Assembly (NCBI GenBank): GCA_035906055.1
Contig: JAMIFV010000016.1
Coordinates: 1 to 64,000, forward strand
DNA: 64,000 nucleotides
Reading direction: 5' to 3'
Source of the DNA: JAMIFV01 sp035906055
Lineage (GTDB): Bacteria > Pseudomonadota > Alphaproteobacteria > Rickettsiales > JABCZZ01
Part shown: piece after piece, positions 32,569-41,072 of the stretch
How positions within the stretch are numbered: the first letter of the stretch is position 1
Layout of the letters: each line of letters begins with the position of its first letter
The notes under the pieces: model-generated
What the model saw: the letters and a program-made list of their open reading frames with translations, nothing else
What the model was told of the DNA's origin: nothing
The model's database searches: none
Position numbers and translations under genes: made by a program

Positions 32569-33975
32569 TTACTGGCCGGTCATGATGCGATTGACTAATT
32601 CGCCGACCGTGGGTACGAAACCGTCTTTGTAGAAGGGATCGCTGGCGAATTTATATGCATTATGGCCGGAGAACATAAGCTGGTTCTCCACGTCCGAACT
32701 GTGGATAACGGTCTGCAGGGTTTTCTGGATACAGAAGCTGCGCGGATCAGCTTTTTTTCCGGTGGTGAAATCGTCCTTGTCCTTCCAGTTGCTGAAGCGG
32801 CAATGGCTGAGGCAGCCCATGCAGTCCACCTGGTCGATGTGGATCTCCTGCGCTTTTTCCGGCGTCACGAACACCAGCGTATTGTCGGGAGTCTTGAGCG
32901 CATCGGTGTAACCTTCAGCGATGTAACCCTGCGCGCGGCTGAGGCAGTCGGGGCGCACATAAACCGGGCGGCCACGGGGACCGATGCGCAGTTCGGCGGT
33001 GAATTCGCCTTCGGCCATCGTATGGTATTCCACCTGACGTTCATTGCGCATCGTCAGTTCAACGATAAAGTCATTGCGCACCGCAGAAGAATAGAAGCCG
33101 GTGGGGCTAAAGCGGTTGAGGTAGACGTCGCCTTCCTTCAGCGTCATCAGTTTCTTTTTCCACTCGTCGGATACGGGGCTTTCTTTAGTGAGCAGCGGAC
33201 GCGTGCCGAACTGGAACGCGACAGGGCCGATCTCGGGGTTGTCCAGCCAGTGCTCCCAGTCCTTCAGGTGCCATGCGCCGCCCGCCATGATGATGGGGGT
33301 GTTCTGCAAGCCCACGATGTTCATGTATTTGCGGATCTCGGCCACACGAGGGTAGGGGTCCTGCGGTTTGAAGGGGTCTTCGTTGTTGGAGAGGCCGTTA
33401 TGCCCTCCTGCCAGCCACGGGTCTTCATACACCACGCTGCCCAGGAGGTGCGGGATCTTGCCGTAAGAGCGCACCCACAGCGCGCGGAACGCACGCATGG
33501 AGGACACGATGGGGTGATAATAGACGTTATACTCGGCGGCGATTTCCGCCAGCTTGTAAGGCATGCCCGCGCCGCAGGTTACGCCGTGAACGAGGCCTTT
33601 GGCGCCTTCAAGCACGCCGCGCATTACGCGTTCGGCGCCACCCATTTCCCACAATATGTTCATGTGGATGCGGCCATTGCCGTTAGATACTTCATGCGCA
33701 ATTCTGGCTTGCGTGATACCGCCCTGAATGCCGTATTCCACCAGTTCCTCATGGCGGTCACGGCGGGTTTTGCTTTTGTAAATCTGCGGGATGGGATTGC
33801 CCTGCGCGTCGTAGCTGTCCGGATTAACGCCGGAGAAGGTGCCCACGGCTCCAGCGGCCGCAAAAGCGCCGCTGGTGACGCCGCTGCTGGCGGCAATACC
33901 CTTGCCGCCTTCAACGATGGGCAGCACTTCTTTGCCCGAAAGCACAACCGGCTTTAATTTATCAATAAATGCCAT
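32569..33975 (-). CDS. Nitronate monooxygenase-like flavin oxidoreductase
   Basis: 468 residues, a TIM-barrel FMN enzyme of the NAD(P)H-dependent flavin oxidoreductase / 2-nitropropane dioxygenase family. Recognisable parts are ITQARIAHEVSNGNGRIHMN, GLVHGVTCGAGMPYKLAEIA, NTPIIMAGGAWHLKDWE and VAFQFGTRPLLTKES. The last 130 residues extend beyond the usual barrel and carry a Cys cluster (DQVDCMGCLSHCRF plus a later SFCIQKT), which could bind metal or an Fe-S centre. The physiological substrate is unknown. It is transcribed alone. Confidence 0.75.
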   Translation of the reverse strand: MAFIDKLKPVVLSGKEVLPIVEGGKGIAASSGVTSGAFAAAGAVGTFSGVNPDSYDAQGNPIPQIYKSKTRRDRHEELVEYGIQGGITQARIAHEVSNGNGRIHMNILWEMGGAERVMRGVLEGAKGLVHGVTCGAGMPYKLAEIAAEYNVYYHPIVSSMRAFRALWVRSYGKIPHLLGSVVYEDPWLAGGHNGLSNNEDPFKPQDPYPRVAEIRKYMNIVGLQNTPIIMAGGAWHLKDWEHWLDNPEIGPVAFQFGTRPLLTKESPVSDEWKKKLMTLKEGDVYLNRFSPTGFYSSAVRNDFIVELTMRNERQVEYHTMAEGEFTAELRIGPRGRPVYVRPDCLSRAQGYIAEGYTDALKTPDNTLVFVTPEKAQEIHIDQVDCMGCLSHCRFSNWKDKDDFTTGKKADPRSFCIQKTLQTVIHSSDVENQLMFSGHNAYKFASDPFYKDGFVPTVGELVNRIMTGQ

Positions 33976-34044
33976 AAAACCCTAGCTAAGAGAGCGCACT
34001 ATAAGGGCATTCTGAAACATTGCAACTTTTTATGTGCCTGTACC

Positions 34045-36918
34045 TTAATGCGCGTCGCCCCAGTTGGTGGCGAAGCTGGCTTCCACCGTAAGCGGCACGC
34101 TCAGATGCGCGGCGCTTTCCATGATTTTCCTTACATTCGCGGCGACGCTTTCTGCCTGCGCTTCCGGCGCTTCGATAATAAGTTCGTCATGCACCTGCAG
34201 CAACATGCGCGGACCCTCTCCCCCCGCCCTCTCCCTGAAGGGAGAGGGAGTTCCCTCCACCTTTAGGGGGAGGGGTAGGGAGAGGGTCAACTCATGTTCC
34301 ACTGCTATCATCGCGCGTTTGATAATGTCAGCGGCAGTGCCCTGCAACGGCGCATTGATGGCGGCGCGTTCGGAGAAGTTACGCATATTGGGGTTTTTAT
34401 CGTTGATGCCCGGCACATGGCAGCGTCGGCCAAATAGCGTTTCCACATAGCCGTGTTCATGTGCGAATTTCTTGGTGCGCTCCATGTAAGCCTGAATGCC
34501 GGGATACTGGGCAAAATACTTTTCAATATACGCCCCCGCCTCGCTGCGCGAGATGCCAAGGCGTGCGGCGAGCCCATGCGCGCTGATGCCGTAGATGATG
34601 CCGAAATTGATGGTCTTGGCTTTGCGGCGCAGGTCGCCGCTCACCTCCTGCACAGGCACGCCGAACATCTGGCTGGCCGTTATGGCGTGGATGTCGTCGC
34701 CGTTCTTAAACGCCTCTTTCAGCACGGGAATATCGGCGATATGCGCAAGCAGGCGCAACTCGATCTGTGAATAGTCGGCTGAAATAAGCAGGTTGCCTTG
34801 CTCCGCAACAAAAGCGTGGCGGATCTTGCGGCCCTCTTCGGTGCGGATGGGGATATTCTGCAGGTTCGGCGAGTTGGAGGAAAGCCTGCCGGTGGAGGTG
34901 AGCGCGAGGGAATAGGACGTATGCACGCGGCGGGTTTGGGGATTGATTTCCTCCGCCAGCGTATCCGTATAGGTGCTTTTGAGTTTGGCAAGCTGGCGCC
35001 AGTCGAGAATTTTCTGAGCGATAGTATGGCCGCTATCCGCCAGCTCTTCCAGCACTTCGGCACCCGTGCCATAAGCGCCGGTCTTGCCTTTTTTGCCGCC
35101 GGGAATGCTCATTTCGTCGAACAGCACTTCGCCAAGTTGTTTGGGCGAGGCGATGTTGAACGGATGCCCGGCCAGCGCGTGCACTTCCTTTTCCAGTTTC
35201 TCCATGCGCGTGGCAAAGTCGCCAGAGAGTTCAGCGAGTGCCGACTGGTTCACCTTGATGCCGCGCTCTTCCATCGCCACCACCACCGGCACCAGCGGGC
35301 GCTCGATGGTTTCATACAAGGTGAGCATCATCGCATCGGCCACTTGCGGCTTGAGAACCTGCCAGAGGCGGAACGTGACGTCGGCGTCCTCCGCCGCGTA
35401 GGCCAGCGCTTTGTCCAGCGCCACTTCAGCGAACGGAATTCGCGCTTTGCCGGTTCCGGTCACTTGGTCATAGCTGATGGTCTTAAGGCCCAGATAGCGC
35501 TCTGCCAGTTCGTCCATATTATGGTTATGGCTGCCAGCGGCGAGTATGTAGGACAACAGCATCGTGTCTTCCAGCGGGGTAACGCCGATGCCGTATTTCT
35601 TCAGTACCAGCATATCATATTTGATGTTCTGGCCGATCTTGAGCACGGATGCGTCTTCGAGCAGCGGCTTGAGCAGGGAAATAGCGCGTTCAAGCGGCAG
35701 CTGTCCCGGCAGGAGGGGATTGGGCTTTGGGGATTGGACTTTGGGGGAGAACAGGTCCCCGCTGTCCGGGATAGACCCTAATACCTGTTCCCCAATGCCT
35801 GAGGCCTTATGTGCCACGGGCACATAGCACGCCTTGCCTGCGGTGCTGCATAGCGAGAAGCCCACTAACTCAGCTTGCATGGCATTGAGTGAAGTCGTTT
35901 CCGTATCGAACGCCACAACGCCTTTTGCGCGGGCGTCATCTATCCAGCGCGCAAGCGCCGCTTCATCCTGCACCAGCTCATAATTTTTAGTCGTGTCATC
36001 CCGGCGCAGGCCTGTATCTCCGGGTGAGGCACCGGCCTTCGCCGGGGTAACGGTGTTTACAAGCCCGAACTTCTCGCTGAATTTGGCGATGAGGGACTTA
36101 AAACCCATCGCGGTGAGGAACGGCATGAGTTTTTCGCTCTCAGGATCGCAGCATGCGAAGGATGTAATCGGCACGGGCAGGGGAATATCGCTCTTCAAAC
36201 CCACCAGTTCATAAGACAGCCGCGCTTTGTCGCTGTTCTGTTCGATCGTTTCACGGCGCTTGTTCTGTTTAATGTTGGCAGCATTGGCCAGCACGCCTTC
36301 CAGTGTGCCGAAATTGCCGATGAGCTCCGCCGCTGTCTTAGGGCCGATGCCGGGCACGCCCGGGATATTATCCGACGAATCGCCCATAAGCGATAATACA
36401 TCGCGCACTTTTTCCGGCGGCACGCCGAATTTTTCCATCACCTGCTCAGGGCCGATGCTCTTCTGCTTCATGCCGTCATACATGCTGATGCCGGGGCCGA
36501 TAAGCTGCATGAGGTCTTTGTCGGAAGATACGATCACCACTTCCATGCCTTCGGCGCGAGCCGCAGTGGCGTAGGTGGCGATGAGGTCGTCCGCCTCGAA
36601 TCCGGGCATCTCGATGGCGGGCAGGTTAAGCGCCTGCGTGGCCTCGCGCACCAGCGGGAACTGGGGGATAAGGTCTTCCGGCGGCGGCGGGCGGTGGGCT
36701 TTGTATTCGGGATAAATATCGTTGCGGAAGGTCTTGCGGCCCGCGTCGAATATCACGGCGATATGGTCGGCCTTCGCGCCTTCCATAAGCTTGAGCATCA
36801 TATTGATAAAGCCATAAACCGCGCCCACGGGAGTGCCTGCCGGGTTGGTGAGCGGCGGCAGGGAATGGTAGGCCCGGAAAATGAAGCCGGAACCGTCGAT
36901 AAGATAGAGTTTTTTCAT
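34045..36918 (-). CDS. polA: DNA polymerase I with in-frame palindromic insertions
   Basis: 957 residues, somewhat longer than usual. The 5' nuclease domain occupies about 1-285 (GFIFRAYHSLPPL, SSDKDLMQL, GDSSDNIPGVPGIGPKTA). The 3'-5' exonuclease domain starts about 320 and keeps its acidic pair (VVAFDTETTSLNAM). The polymerase domain has DYSQIELRLLAHI, RRKAKTINFGIIYG and LLQVHDELIIEAP. Extra segments encoded by palindromic DNA occur at about residues 290-308, 375-403 and 878-903. They fall in a linker, an exonuclease-domain loop and a loop just before the HDE motif. All catalytic motifs remain, so the enzyme is probably active. Confidence 0.97.
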   Translation of the reverse strand: MKKLYLIDGSGFIFRAYHSLPPLTNPAGTPVGAVYGFINMMLKLMEGAKADHIAVIFDAGRKTFRNDIYPEYKAHRPPPPEDLIPQFPLVREATQALNLPAIEMPGFEADDLIATYATAARAEGMEVVIVSSDKDLMQLIGPGISMYDGMKQKSIGPEQVMEKFGVPPEKVRDVLSLMGDSSDNIPGVPGIGPKTAAELIGNFGTLEGVLANAANIKQNKRRETIEQNSDKARLSYELVGLKSDIPLPVPITSFACCDPESEKLMPFLTAMGFKSLIAKFSEKFGLVNTVTPAKAGASPGDTGLRRDDTTKNYELVQDEAALARWIDDARAKGVVAFDTETTSLNAMQAELVGFSLCSTAGKACYVPVAHKASGIGEQVLGSIPDSGDLFSPKVQSPKPNPLLPGQLPLERAISLLKPLLEDASVLKIGQNIKYDMLVLKKYGIGVTPLEDTMLLSYILAAGSHNHNMDELAERYLGLKTISYDQVTGTGKARIPFAEVALDKALAYAAEDADVTFRLWQVLKPQVADAMMLTLYETIERPLVPVVVAMEERGIKVNQSALAELSGDFATRMEKLEKEVHALAGHPFNIASPKQLGEVLFDEMSIPGGKKGKTGAYGTGAEVLEELADSGHTIAQKILDWRQLAKLKSTYTDTLAEEINPQTRRVHTSYSLALTSTGRLSSNSPNLQNIPIRTEEGRKIRHAFVAEQGNLLISADYSQIELRLLAHIADIPVLKEAFKNGDDIHAITASQMFGVPVQEVSGDLRRKAKTINFGIIYGISAHGLAARLGISRSEAGAYIEKYFAQYPGIQAYMERTKKFAHEHGYVETLFGRRCHVPGINDKNPNMRNFSERAAINAPLQGTAADIIKRAMIAVEHELTLSLPLPLKVEGTPSPFRERAGGEGPRMLLQVHDELIIEAPEAQAESVAANVRKIMESAAHLSVPLTVEASFATNWGDAH
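34212..34288. repeat. Palindromic element inside polA (polymerase domain)
   Basis: Terminal inverted repeats GACCCTCTCCC and GGGAGAGGGTC are exact. Inside, CTCTCCCTGAAGGGAGAG forms a second hairpin. Read in frame on the minus strand it adds about 25 residues (SLPLPLKVEGTPSPFRERAG and a few more) between the EHEL and MLLQVHDEL blocks of polymerase I. Confidence 0.8.
35709..35795. repeat. Likely repeat insertion inside polA (exonuclease domain)
   Basis: GGGGGAGAACAGGT and ACCTGTTCCCC form inverted arms, and a TTGGGCTTTGGGGATTGGAC stretch lies beside them. The encoded residues (GSIPDSGDLFSPKVQSPKPN) look unrelated to polymerase I and lie between CYVPVAH and LLKPLLED, where homologues have a shorter loop. 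Confidence 0.5.
35995..36051. repeat. Palindromic element inside polA (interdomain linker)
   Basis: The ends GTCATCCCGG and CCGGGGTAAC are inverted copies with mismatches, and CACCGGCCTTCGCCGGGG forms an internal hairpin. It encodes VTPAKAGASPGDTGLRRDD in frame, between the 5' nuclease and exonuclease domains. Confidence 0.75.
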
Positions 36919-36928
36919 GATATGTCAC

Positions 36929-37139
36929 TCGTCGTCCTGCGGCTCGACCGCAGGATATCAGGTAACAGGAAAATACTATGCAACAATGGCTTCATATAAA
37001 TCATTCCATTCCGGATTCATCGTATCTATCAACTCCAGCTTCCATTGTCGCTTCCAAAATTTTAAGCGCTTCTCACGCCGGATAGCGGATTCTGCCGTGC
37101 ATAAGGCATGAGATCCTGCGCTTTCGCGCAGGATGACGG
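36929..37139. repeat. Composite repeat with a hairpin at each end
   Basis: TCCTGCGGCTCGACCGCAGGA (36935-36955) and TCCTGCGCTTTCGCGCAGGA (37114-37133) are both hairpins. They flank about 160 bases, and the outermost bases GTCGTCC / GGATGAC are inverted copies. The organisation resembles a paired REP element. It fills most of the polA-esterase gap. Confidence 0.6.
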
Positions 37140-37165
37140 CTGAAAGAGTTTTAAACACTCAAATA

Positions 37166-37179
37166 CCATTTGCAAATGG
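37166..37179. promoter_or_regulatory. Perfect 14-base palindrome before the esterase-hemB operon
   Basis: CCATTTGCAAATGG is its own reverse complement and lies 26 bases before the esterase start. It is a plausible dimeric operator; no regulator can be named. Confidence 0.35.
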
Positions 37180-37204
37180 ATAGTGCCCGCCGTAAACCCT
37201 GCTT

Positions 37205-37849
37205 ATGGCATATGATATAAAACTAGACGGCCCCGAACGGGCCCCAAAATCCGGTAAAGCGCCTACCAGCCTTGTTATGCTGCTGCATGGCCTTGGTGCG
37301 GACGGCAACGACCTGATAGGTCTTGCGCCTTTGCTGGCGGAATTCCTGCCTGATACGCATTTCATTTCTCCCAACGCGCCGCAGGCGTGCGATATGGCGC
37401 CCTATGGTTATCAGTGGTTTTCGCTGATCAACCGCGAGCAGGAAGCGATGATACGCGGTGCGGATGAAACGGCACCGGCATTGCATGCGTTCGCTGATGA
37501 ACAGCTGAAGCGCCATAACCTGCCGGAATCCAAACTCGCTTGGGTAGGCTTCTCTCAGGGCACGATGATGTCGCTTAAAACCGCCCTTTTTCGCGGGCAG
37601 GAATGCGCGGGCGTAGTGGGCTTTTCGGGTGCGCTGGTGATGCGCGAGATATCTGTGCGCCCGCCTGTATGCCTCATCCACGGTGATGCCGATATGGTGG
37701 TGCCGTTTCAGGCGATGGGCTTTGCCGAGAAGGCATTGAAGGACGCGGGCGTGACGGTGGAAACGCACCGCCGCACGGGCCTTGGCCACGGCATTGACCC
37801 TGAAGGGCTAGACATCGCCGGGAAGTTTCTCAAAAAGAGGTTCGCGTGA
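37205..37849 (+). CDS. Alpha/beta-hydrolase of the carboxylesterase/phospholipase family
   Basis: 214 residues, cytoplasmic serine hydrolase. The nucleophile elbow is GFSQGTM (Ser about residue 119), with LHGLGADGNDLIGL near the N-terminus, HGDADMVVPF (Asp) and GLGHGIDPEG (His) completing the triad. Members hydrolyse short-chain carboxyl esters or lysophospholipids; the substrate is not predictable. Its stop overlaps the GTG of hemB (GTGA at 37846). Confidence 0.88.
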   Translation: MAYDIKLDGPERAPKSGKAPTSLVMLLHGLGADGNDLIGLAPLLAEFLPDTHFISPNAPQACDMAPYGYQWFSLINREQEAMIRGADETAPALHAFADEQLKRHNLPESKLAWVGFSQGTMMSLKTALFRGQECAGVVGFSGALVMREISVRPPVCLIHGDADMVVPFQAMGFAEKALKDAGVTVETHRRTGLGHGIDPEGLDIAGKFLKKRFA

Positions 37850-38838
37850 GCGGGCAGGGGCGATACCCTGCCACGCGCCTGCGCCGCAACCGCCGGGACG
37901 AATGGTCGCGTGCGCTGGTGGCTGAAAACCGCCTGCATCCGTCTGACCTCATCTGGCCGGTATTCGTGCAGGAAGGCGCAAATACGCGCACCGCTATTGC
38001 TTCCATGCCGGGCGTGGAGCGCCTCTCTATTGACCTGCTGGTGGGGCAGTGCAGGAAGGCAAAAGAACTTGGCATACCCGCTGTCGCGCTTTTTCCGGTG
38101 GTGGATGCATCGCTGAAAACGGCAGGTGCGCAAGAGGCGTTCAATGCTAAAAACCTTGTATGCCGTGCGATTCAGACCATTAAAAAAGAAGTGCCCGGCA
38201 TCGGCATCATCTGCGATGTGGCGCTCGACCCCTACACCTCGCACGGGCATGACGGCATCGTGAAGGACGGTGACGTGGAGAATGACGTGACGGTGGAAGT
38301 GCTGTGCAGGCAGGCGGTGACGCAGGCGAAGGCGGGCTGCGACGTGATAGCGCCTTCCGACATGATGGACGGGCGCGTCGGCGCTATACGCGCGGCGCTG
38401 GATAAGGAAGGCCAGCAGCATGTGCGCATACTCTCTTATGCGGCCAAATACGCTTCCGGCTTTTACGGCCCGTTCCGCGATGCGGTAGGCTCAAAAAACA
38501 ATTTAGGCAAGGCCGACAAGCGCACCTACCAGATGGAACCGGCGAACGCGCAGGAAGCGTTGCGCGAAGTGGCGCTGGATATCGATGAAGGTGCGGATAT
38601 GGTAATGGTGAAGCCGGGACTGCCGTATCTGGATATCATCCGCCTTGTGAGCGACAGTTTCGCTGTTCCCGTGCTGGCCTATCAGGTGAGCGGCGAATAT
38701 GCGATGCTCAAGGCGGCGGACGAAAAAGGCTGGCTTGATTACGATGCGGCGATTATGGAATCGTTGCTGGCATTCAAGCGCGCGGGCGCGTCCGCCATAT
38801 TCACCTATGCGGCAATCGCCGTAGCGGAAAAGCTCTGA
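37846..38838 (+). CDS. hemB: Delta-aminolevulinic acid dehydratase (porphobilinogen synthase)
   Basis: Joins two 5-aminolevulinate molecules into porphobilinogen in heme synthesis. The protein has 330 residues. Both active-site lysines are visible: ILSYAAKYASGFYGPFRDA and MVMVKPGLPYLDI. The metal region DVALDPYTSHGHDG has the Asp-rich/His form rather than the three-Cys zinc site (DVCLCxYTxHGHCG), consistent with the Mg/K-dependent class of alphaproteobacteria. The start is GTG overlapping the esterase stop. The stop abuts the convergent downstream gene with no gap. Confidence 0.96.
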   Translation: MSGQGRYPATRLRRNRRDEWSRALVAENRLHPSDLIWPVFVQEGANTRTAIASMPGVERLSIDLLVGQCRKAKELGIPAVALFPVVDASLKTAGAQEAFNAKNLVCRAIQTIKKEVPGIGIICDVALDPYTSHGHDGIVKDGDVENDVTVEVLCRQAVTQAKAGCDVIAPSDMMDGRVGAIRAALDKEGQQHVRILSYAAKYASGFYGPFRDAVGSKNNLGKADKRTYQMEPANAQEALREVALDIDEGADMVMVKPGLPYLDIIRLVSDSFAVPVLAYQVSGEYAMLKAADEKGWLDYDAAIMESLLAFKRAGASAIFTYAAIAVAEKL

Positions 38839-39255
38839 TTACTGGCGCCTCTGCGGTGCTGCCAGCGGGGCGATGGAAGCGCCCCATGTCTGGGCTTCCT
38901 GGGGGGAAAGCTTCTGGTCATCTTCATAAAACTTTTCCAGGTCCTTGATTTTGGCGTCAAGCTCTTCGGCCGGAAGCATGCCGCGATCCACCTTGTGCAT
39001 TATTATGCCTACCGAAAAGAACAGGTCATTATAAGGTTTGCGCTCTTTCTCCGGCAGCGTCAGGGAATACTGCGCAATATAAGCGAGATGTTCCTGCGCG
39101 CGCGCCTTAACCTCTGCCGGGTCAACCTTAGGCGTAGCCGTAGCACTGGCGGCGGTCTGCCCGTTCTGCTGGGCGGGAGCGGCGGCCTGTTGCGCCTGTG
39201 CGCTGGCGGCTAAGCCAATTATCAATATAAGAGAAGCAGCTTTTGACAGTTTCAT
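38839..39255 (-). CDS. Small secreted protein of unknown function
   Basis: 138 residues with a clear signal peptide (MKLSKAASLILIIGLAASAQAQ). It is followed by an Ala/Gln/Thr-rich segment (about 23-45) and a helical region (EVKARAQEHLAYIAQYSLTLPEKERKPY). I recognise no domain. It is convergent with hemB with no intervening bases and lies 48 bases after the start of the glycosyltransferase gene upstream. Probably periplasmic. Confidence 0.65.
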   Translation of the reverse strand: MKLSKAASLILIIGLAASAQAQQAAAPAQQNGQTAASATATPKVDPAEVKARAQEHLAYIAQYSLTLPEKERKPYNDLFFSVGIIMHKVDRGMLPAEELDAKIKDLEKFYEDDQKLSPQEAQTWGASIAPLAAPQRRQ

Positions 39256-39303
39256 AATTCCCCCTTTGAAAGCATGAGTGCAGTATAGCTTTGGTGACTG
39301 GTT

Positions 39304-40236
39304 TTAATCAATAGGCCTTATGTGGGATATGGCCAGTTCCTGCACAGCCTGCAAAACGCTGGAGACCGGCATTTTGAGCATATAGGAAACATCACGCTTT
39401 TCCGGCTCGCCGGGCATAAAATCATGGGTGGTGAGTATCTTTACATGCGTTGCGCGGGGAGCGTAGGTTTTGTCATTGGAGGGGCCGTAAATGCCCACCG
39501 CAGGCCTGCCCAGTGCCGCGGCCATATGCAGCAGGCCGGAATCATTGCCGATGAACAGTTTCGCCTTTTCCAGCACGGCGATGGCCGTGGGCAGGTCGGT
39601 GCTGCCGCAAAGGTCGATCATGTTCTCCTCAGGCAATGCTTCCACAAGCGGGCGCACGGATTCCCGCTGCTCTTTGGTAGCCAGCACAACGCAGGCGATG
39701 TCCGGGTGTTGCTGATGCAGATGCCGCGCCACTTCGGCAAAGCGCTCTATTGGCCAGTCCTTGGCGGTGGAATTGGTCTTGGGAGCTATTACATGAAACG
39801 GGCGGTCAGGCAGCAACGCATGCGCCCTGGCGCGGCCTTCTTCGCTTACCCATAGCCGTGTCGGCGGGGGAGTGATGCCCATCATGGCTGAGAGCTGCCC
39901 GGCCTTGGAAAGTGATTTATCAGGGCTGGTAAACACATAACGCTTTTTGCAGGGGATAAGATAGCTCAGAAGCGATCCGCGCAGATCCACCACGATGTCC
40001 CATTCCGTGCTGCGGGTCTGTTTCCATAAACTGATCCAGTGCCGGTTCATCGGCAGTTTGGTGATGGGCAGGACGTTTTTGACGCGGGGACAGGGTAAAA
40101 ATAGTGGCGAAGATGCAACACCTGCGGCAATTGTGAATTCTGCTTCCGGGTGCTGATCCATCAGCCAACCGAGAATTCCCGTGGATATGACCGCATCTCC
40201 GATGCTTCCGCTGGTAACGAACAGTATGTGTTTCAT
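39304..40236 (-). CDS. Glycosyltransferase family 9 (heptosyltransferase-like)
   Basis: 310 residues. It starts with the family pattern ILFVTSGSIGDAVISTGIL and carries DIVVDLRGSLLSYL, HVIAPKTNSTAKDWPIERFAEVA and the donor-binding block AKLFIGNDSGLLHMAAALGRPAVGIYGPS. Such enzymes add heptose or related sugars to the LPS core at the inner face of the inner membrane. No other LPS genes are adjacent, so the acceptor is unknown. Confidence 0.88.
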   Translation of the reverse strand: MKHILFVTSGSIGDAVISTGILGWLMDQHPEAEFTIAAGVASSPLFLPCPRVKNVLPITKLPMNRHWISLWKQTRSTEWDIVVDLRGSLLSYLIPCKKRYVFTSPDKSLSKAGQLSAMMGITPPPTRLWVSEEGRARAHALLPDRPFHVIAPKTNSTAKDWPIERFAEVARHLHQQHPDIACVVLATKEQRESVRPLVEALPEENMIDLCGSTDLPTAIAVLEKAKLFIGNDSGLLHMAAALGRPAVGIYGPSNDKTYAPRATHVKILTTHDFMPGEPEKRDVSYMLKMPVSSVLQAVQELAISHIRPID

Positions 40237-40314
40237 CGCGCAGCATTATAGCGCGGGCTTGACGTTGCTTCGACAAAAAATTTTAATACTTGCGTTAATT
40301 CTCTGGAAGAAAAT

Positions 40315-40941
40315 ATGAACGCGAATTCTATGGTTGCCACCGATTTTTCCGACCCCCTGTCTGGCAGGCATGCGGGGTTCTGGGTGCGCTGTGTCGCCGC
40401 ACATATCGACATCATGTTAATCCTTCCCGTTTACTGGGGCATCCGCGCTGTTGTGGGGTACGATCAGCTACTGCTGGCGCAATGCTTTTTTGCAGTGATC
40501 GCCATATTCTTCTATGCGTGTTTTTTCTCCAGCAGGTGGCATGCAACGCCGGGTCTTAAGCTGCTGGGTGTGCATGTGGTAGACCGTCAGGGACAGGCCG
40601 TTGGCTTTTCGCAGGCGCTTAAATGGGGCATTGTCACTACGATCTGCGTTGTGATCTGTTGCGGCGGGTTTCTGTATATGCAGTACCGCTTCGACCTTTA
40701 CGGCGTGCTCCAGCTCCTGCAAAGCTGTTACGAAGAAAACGTAATGATGGAAGATTGCCTGGCGGAAGTGGATAATATCATTGACGTGCCCTTCGACACT
40801 TTCCAGATAATGCTGCAGGGATCCTCGCTGCTTACCGCGTTCATGCTGCTCATCTGGACGCTCTCAGTGGCGTTGACGCAGGATAAAAGCGGGTTCCATA
40901 ATTTGATCAGCAATACGCGCTTTATAAAAGGCAGGGCCTGA
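40315..40941 (+). CDS. RDD-family membrane protein
   Basis: 208 residues with three to four hydrophobic segments (about 30-50, 60-80, 105-125, 165-185). The RDD signature appears as GFWVRCVAAHIDIMLILPVY, with the first Asp-containing helix, and ATPGLKLLGVHVVD. RDD proteins are small integral membrane proteins of poorly known function, some linked to ion transport. Divergent from the glycosyltransferase. Confidence 0.75.
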   Translation: MNANSMVATDFSDPLSGRHAGFWVRCVAAHIDIMLILPVYWGIRAVVGYDQLLLAQCFFAVIAIFFYACFFSSRWHATPGLKLLGVHVVDRQGQAVGFSQALKWGIVTTICVVICCGGFLYMQYRFDLYGVLQLLQSCYEENVMMEDCLAEVDNIIDVPFDTFQIMLQGSSLLTAFMLLIWTLSVALTQDKSGFHNLISNTRFIKGRA

Positions 40942-40948
40942 ATTATTG

Positions 40949-40965
40949 GGGGGCACGCTGCCCCC
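40949..40965. repeat. GC hairpin after the RDD gene
   Basis: GGGGGCA and TGCCCCC form a perfect seven-base stem with loop CGC, eight bases after the RDD stop. There is no T tract, so a terminator is not certain. The rest of the gap up to 41072 is probably repeat-derived but I cannot match it to another copy. Confidence 0.4.
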
Positions 40966-41072
40966 TCTCGGCTCCGCCGATTCACCCCTGCGAGGTCGTC
41001 GCTACGCTCCTCCATACCTACGGCTACACACTGGAATAGACACCGTTGCCGTAAGCGCGGAGGGGTCCTAAA

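Noticed and set aside
32662..33957. Long open frame (431 codons) opposite the flavin oxidoreductase gene
   Set aside because: It mirrors a well-conserved protein on the other strand and shows no domain; high-GC codon use produces such antisense frames.
34798..35781. 327-codon frame opposite polA
   Set aside because: It is antisense to conserved polymerase motifs and has no homology signal.
36929..37139. CRISPR-like repeat array
   Set aside because: Only two hairpins flank a single stretch, with no regular spacers and no cas genes in the window.
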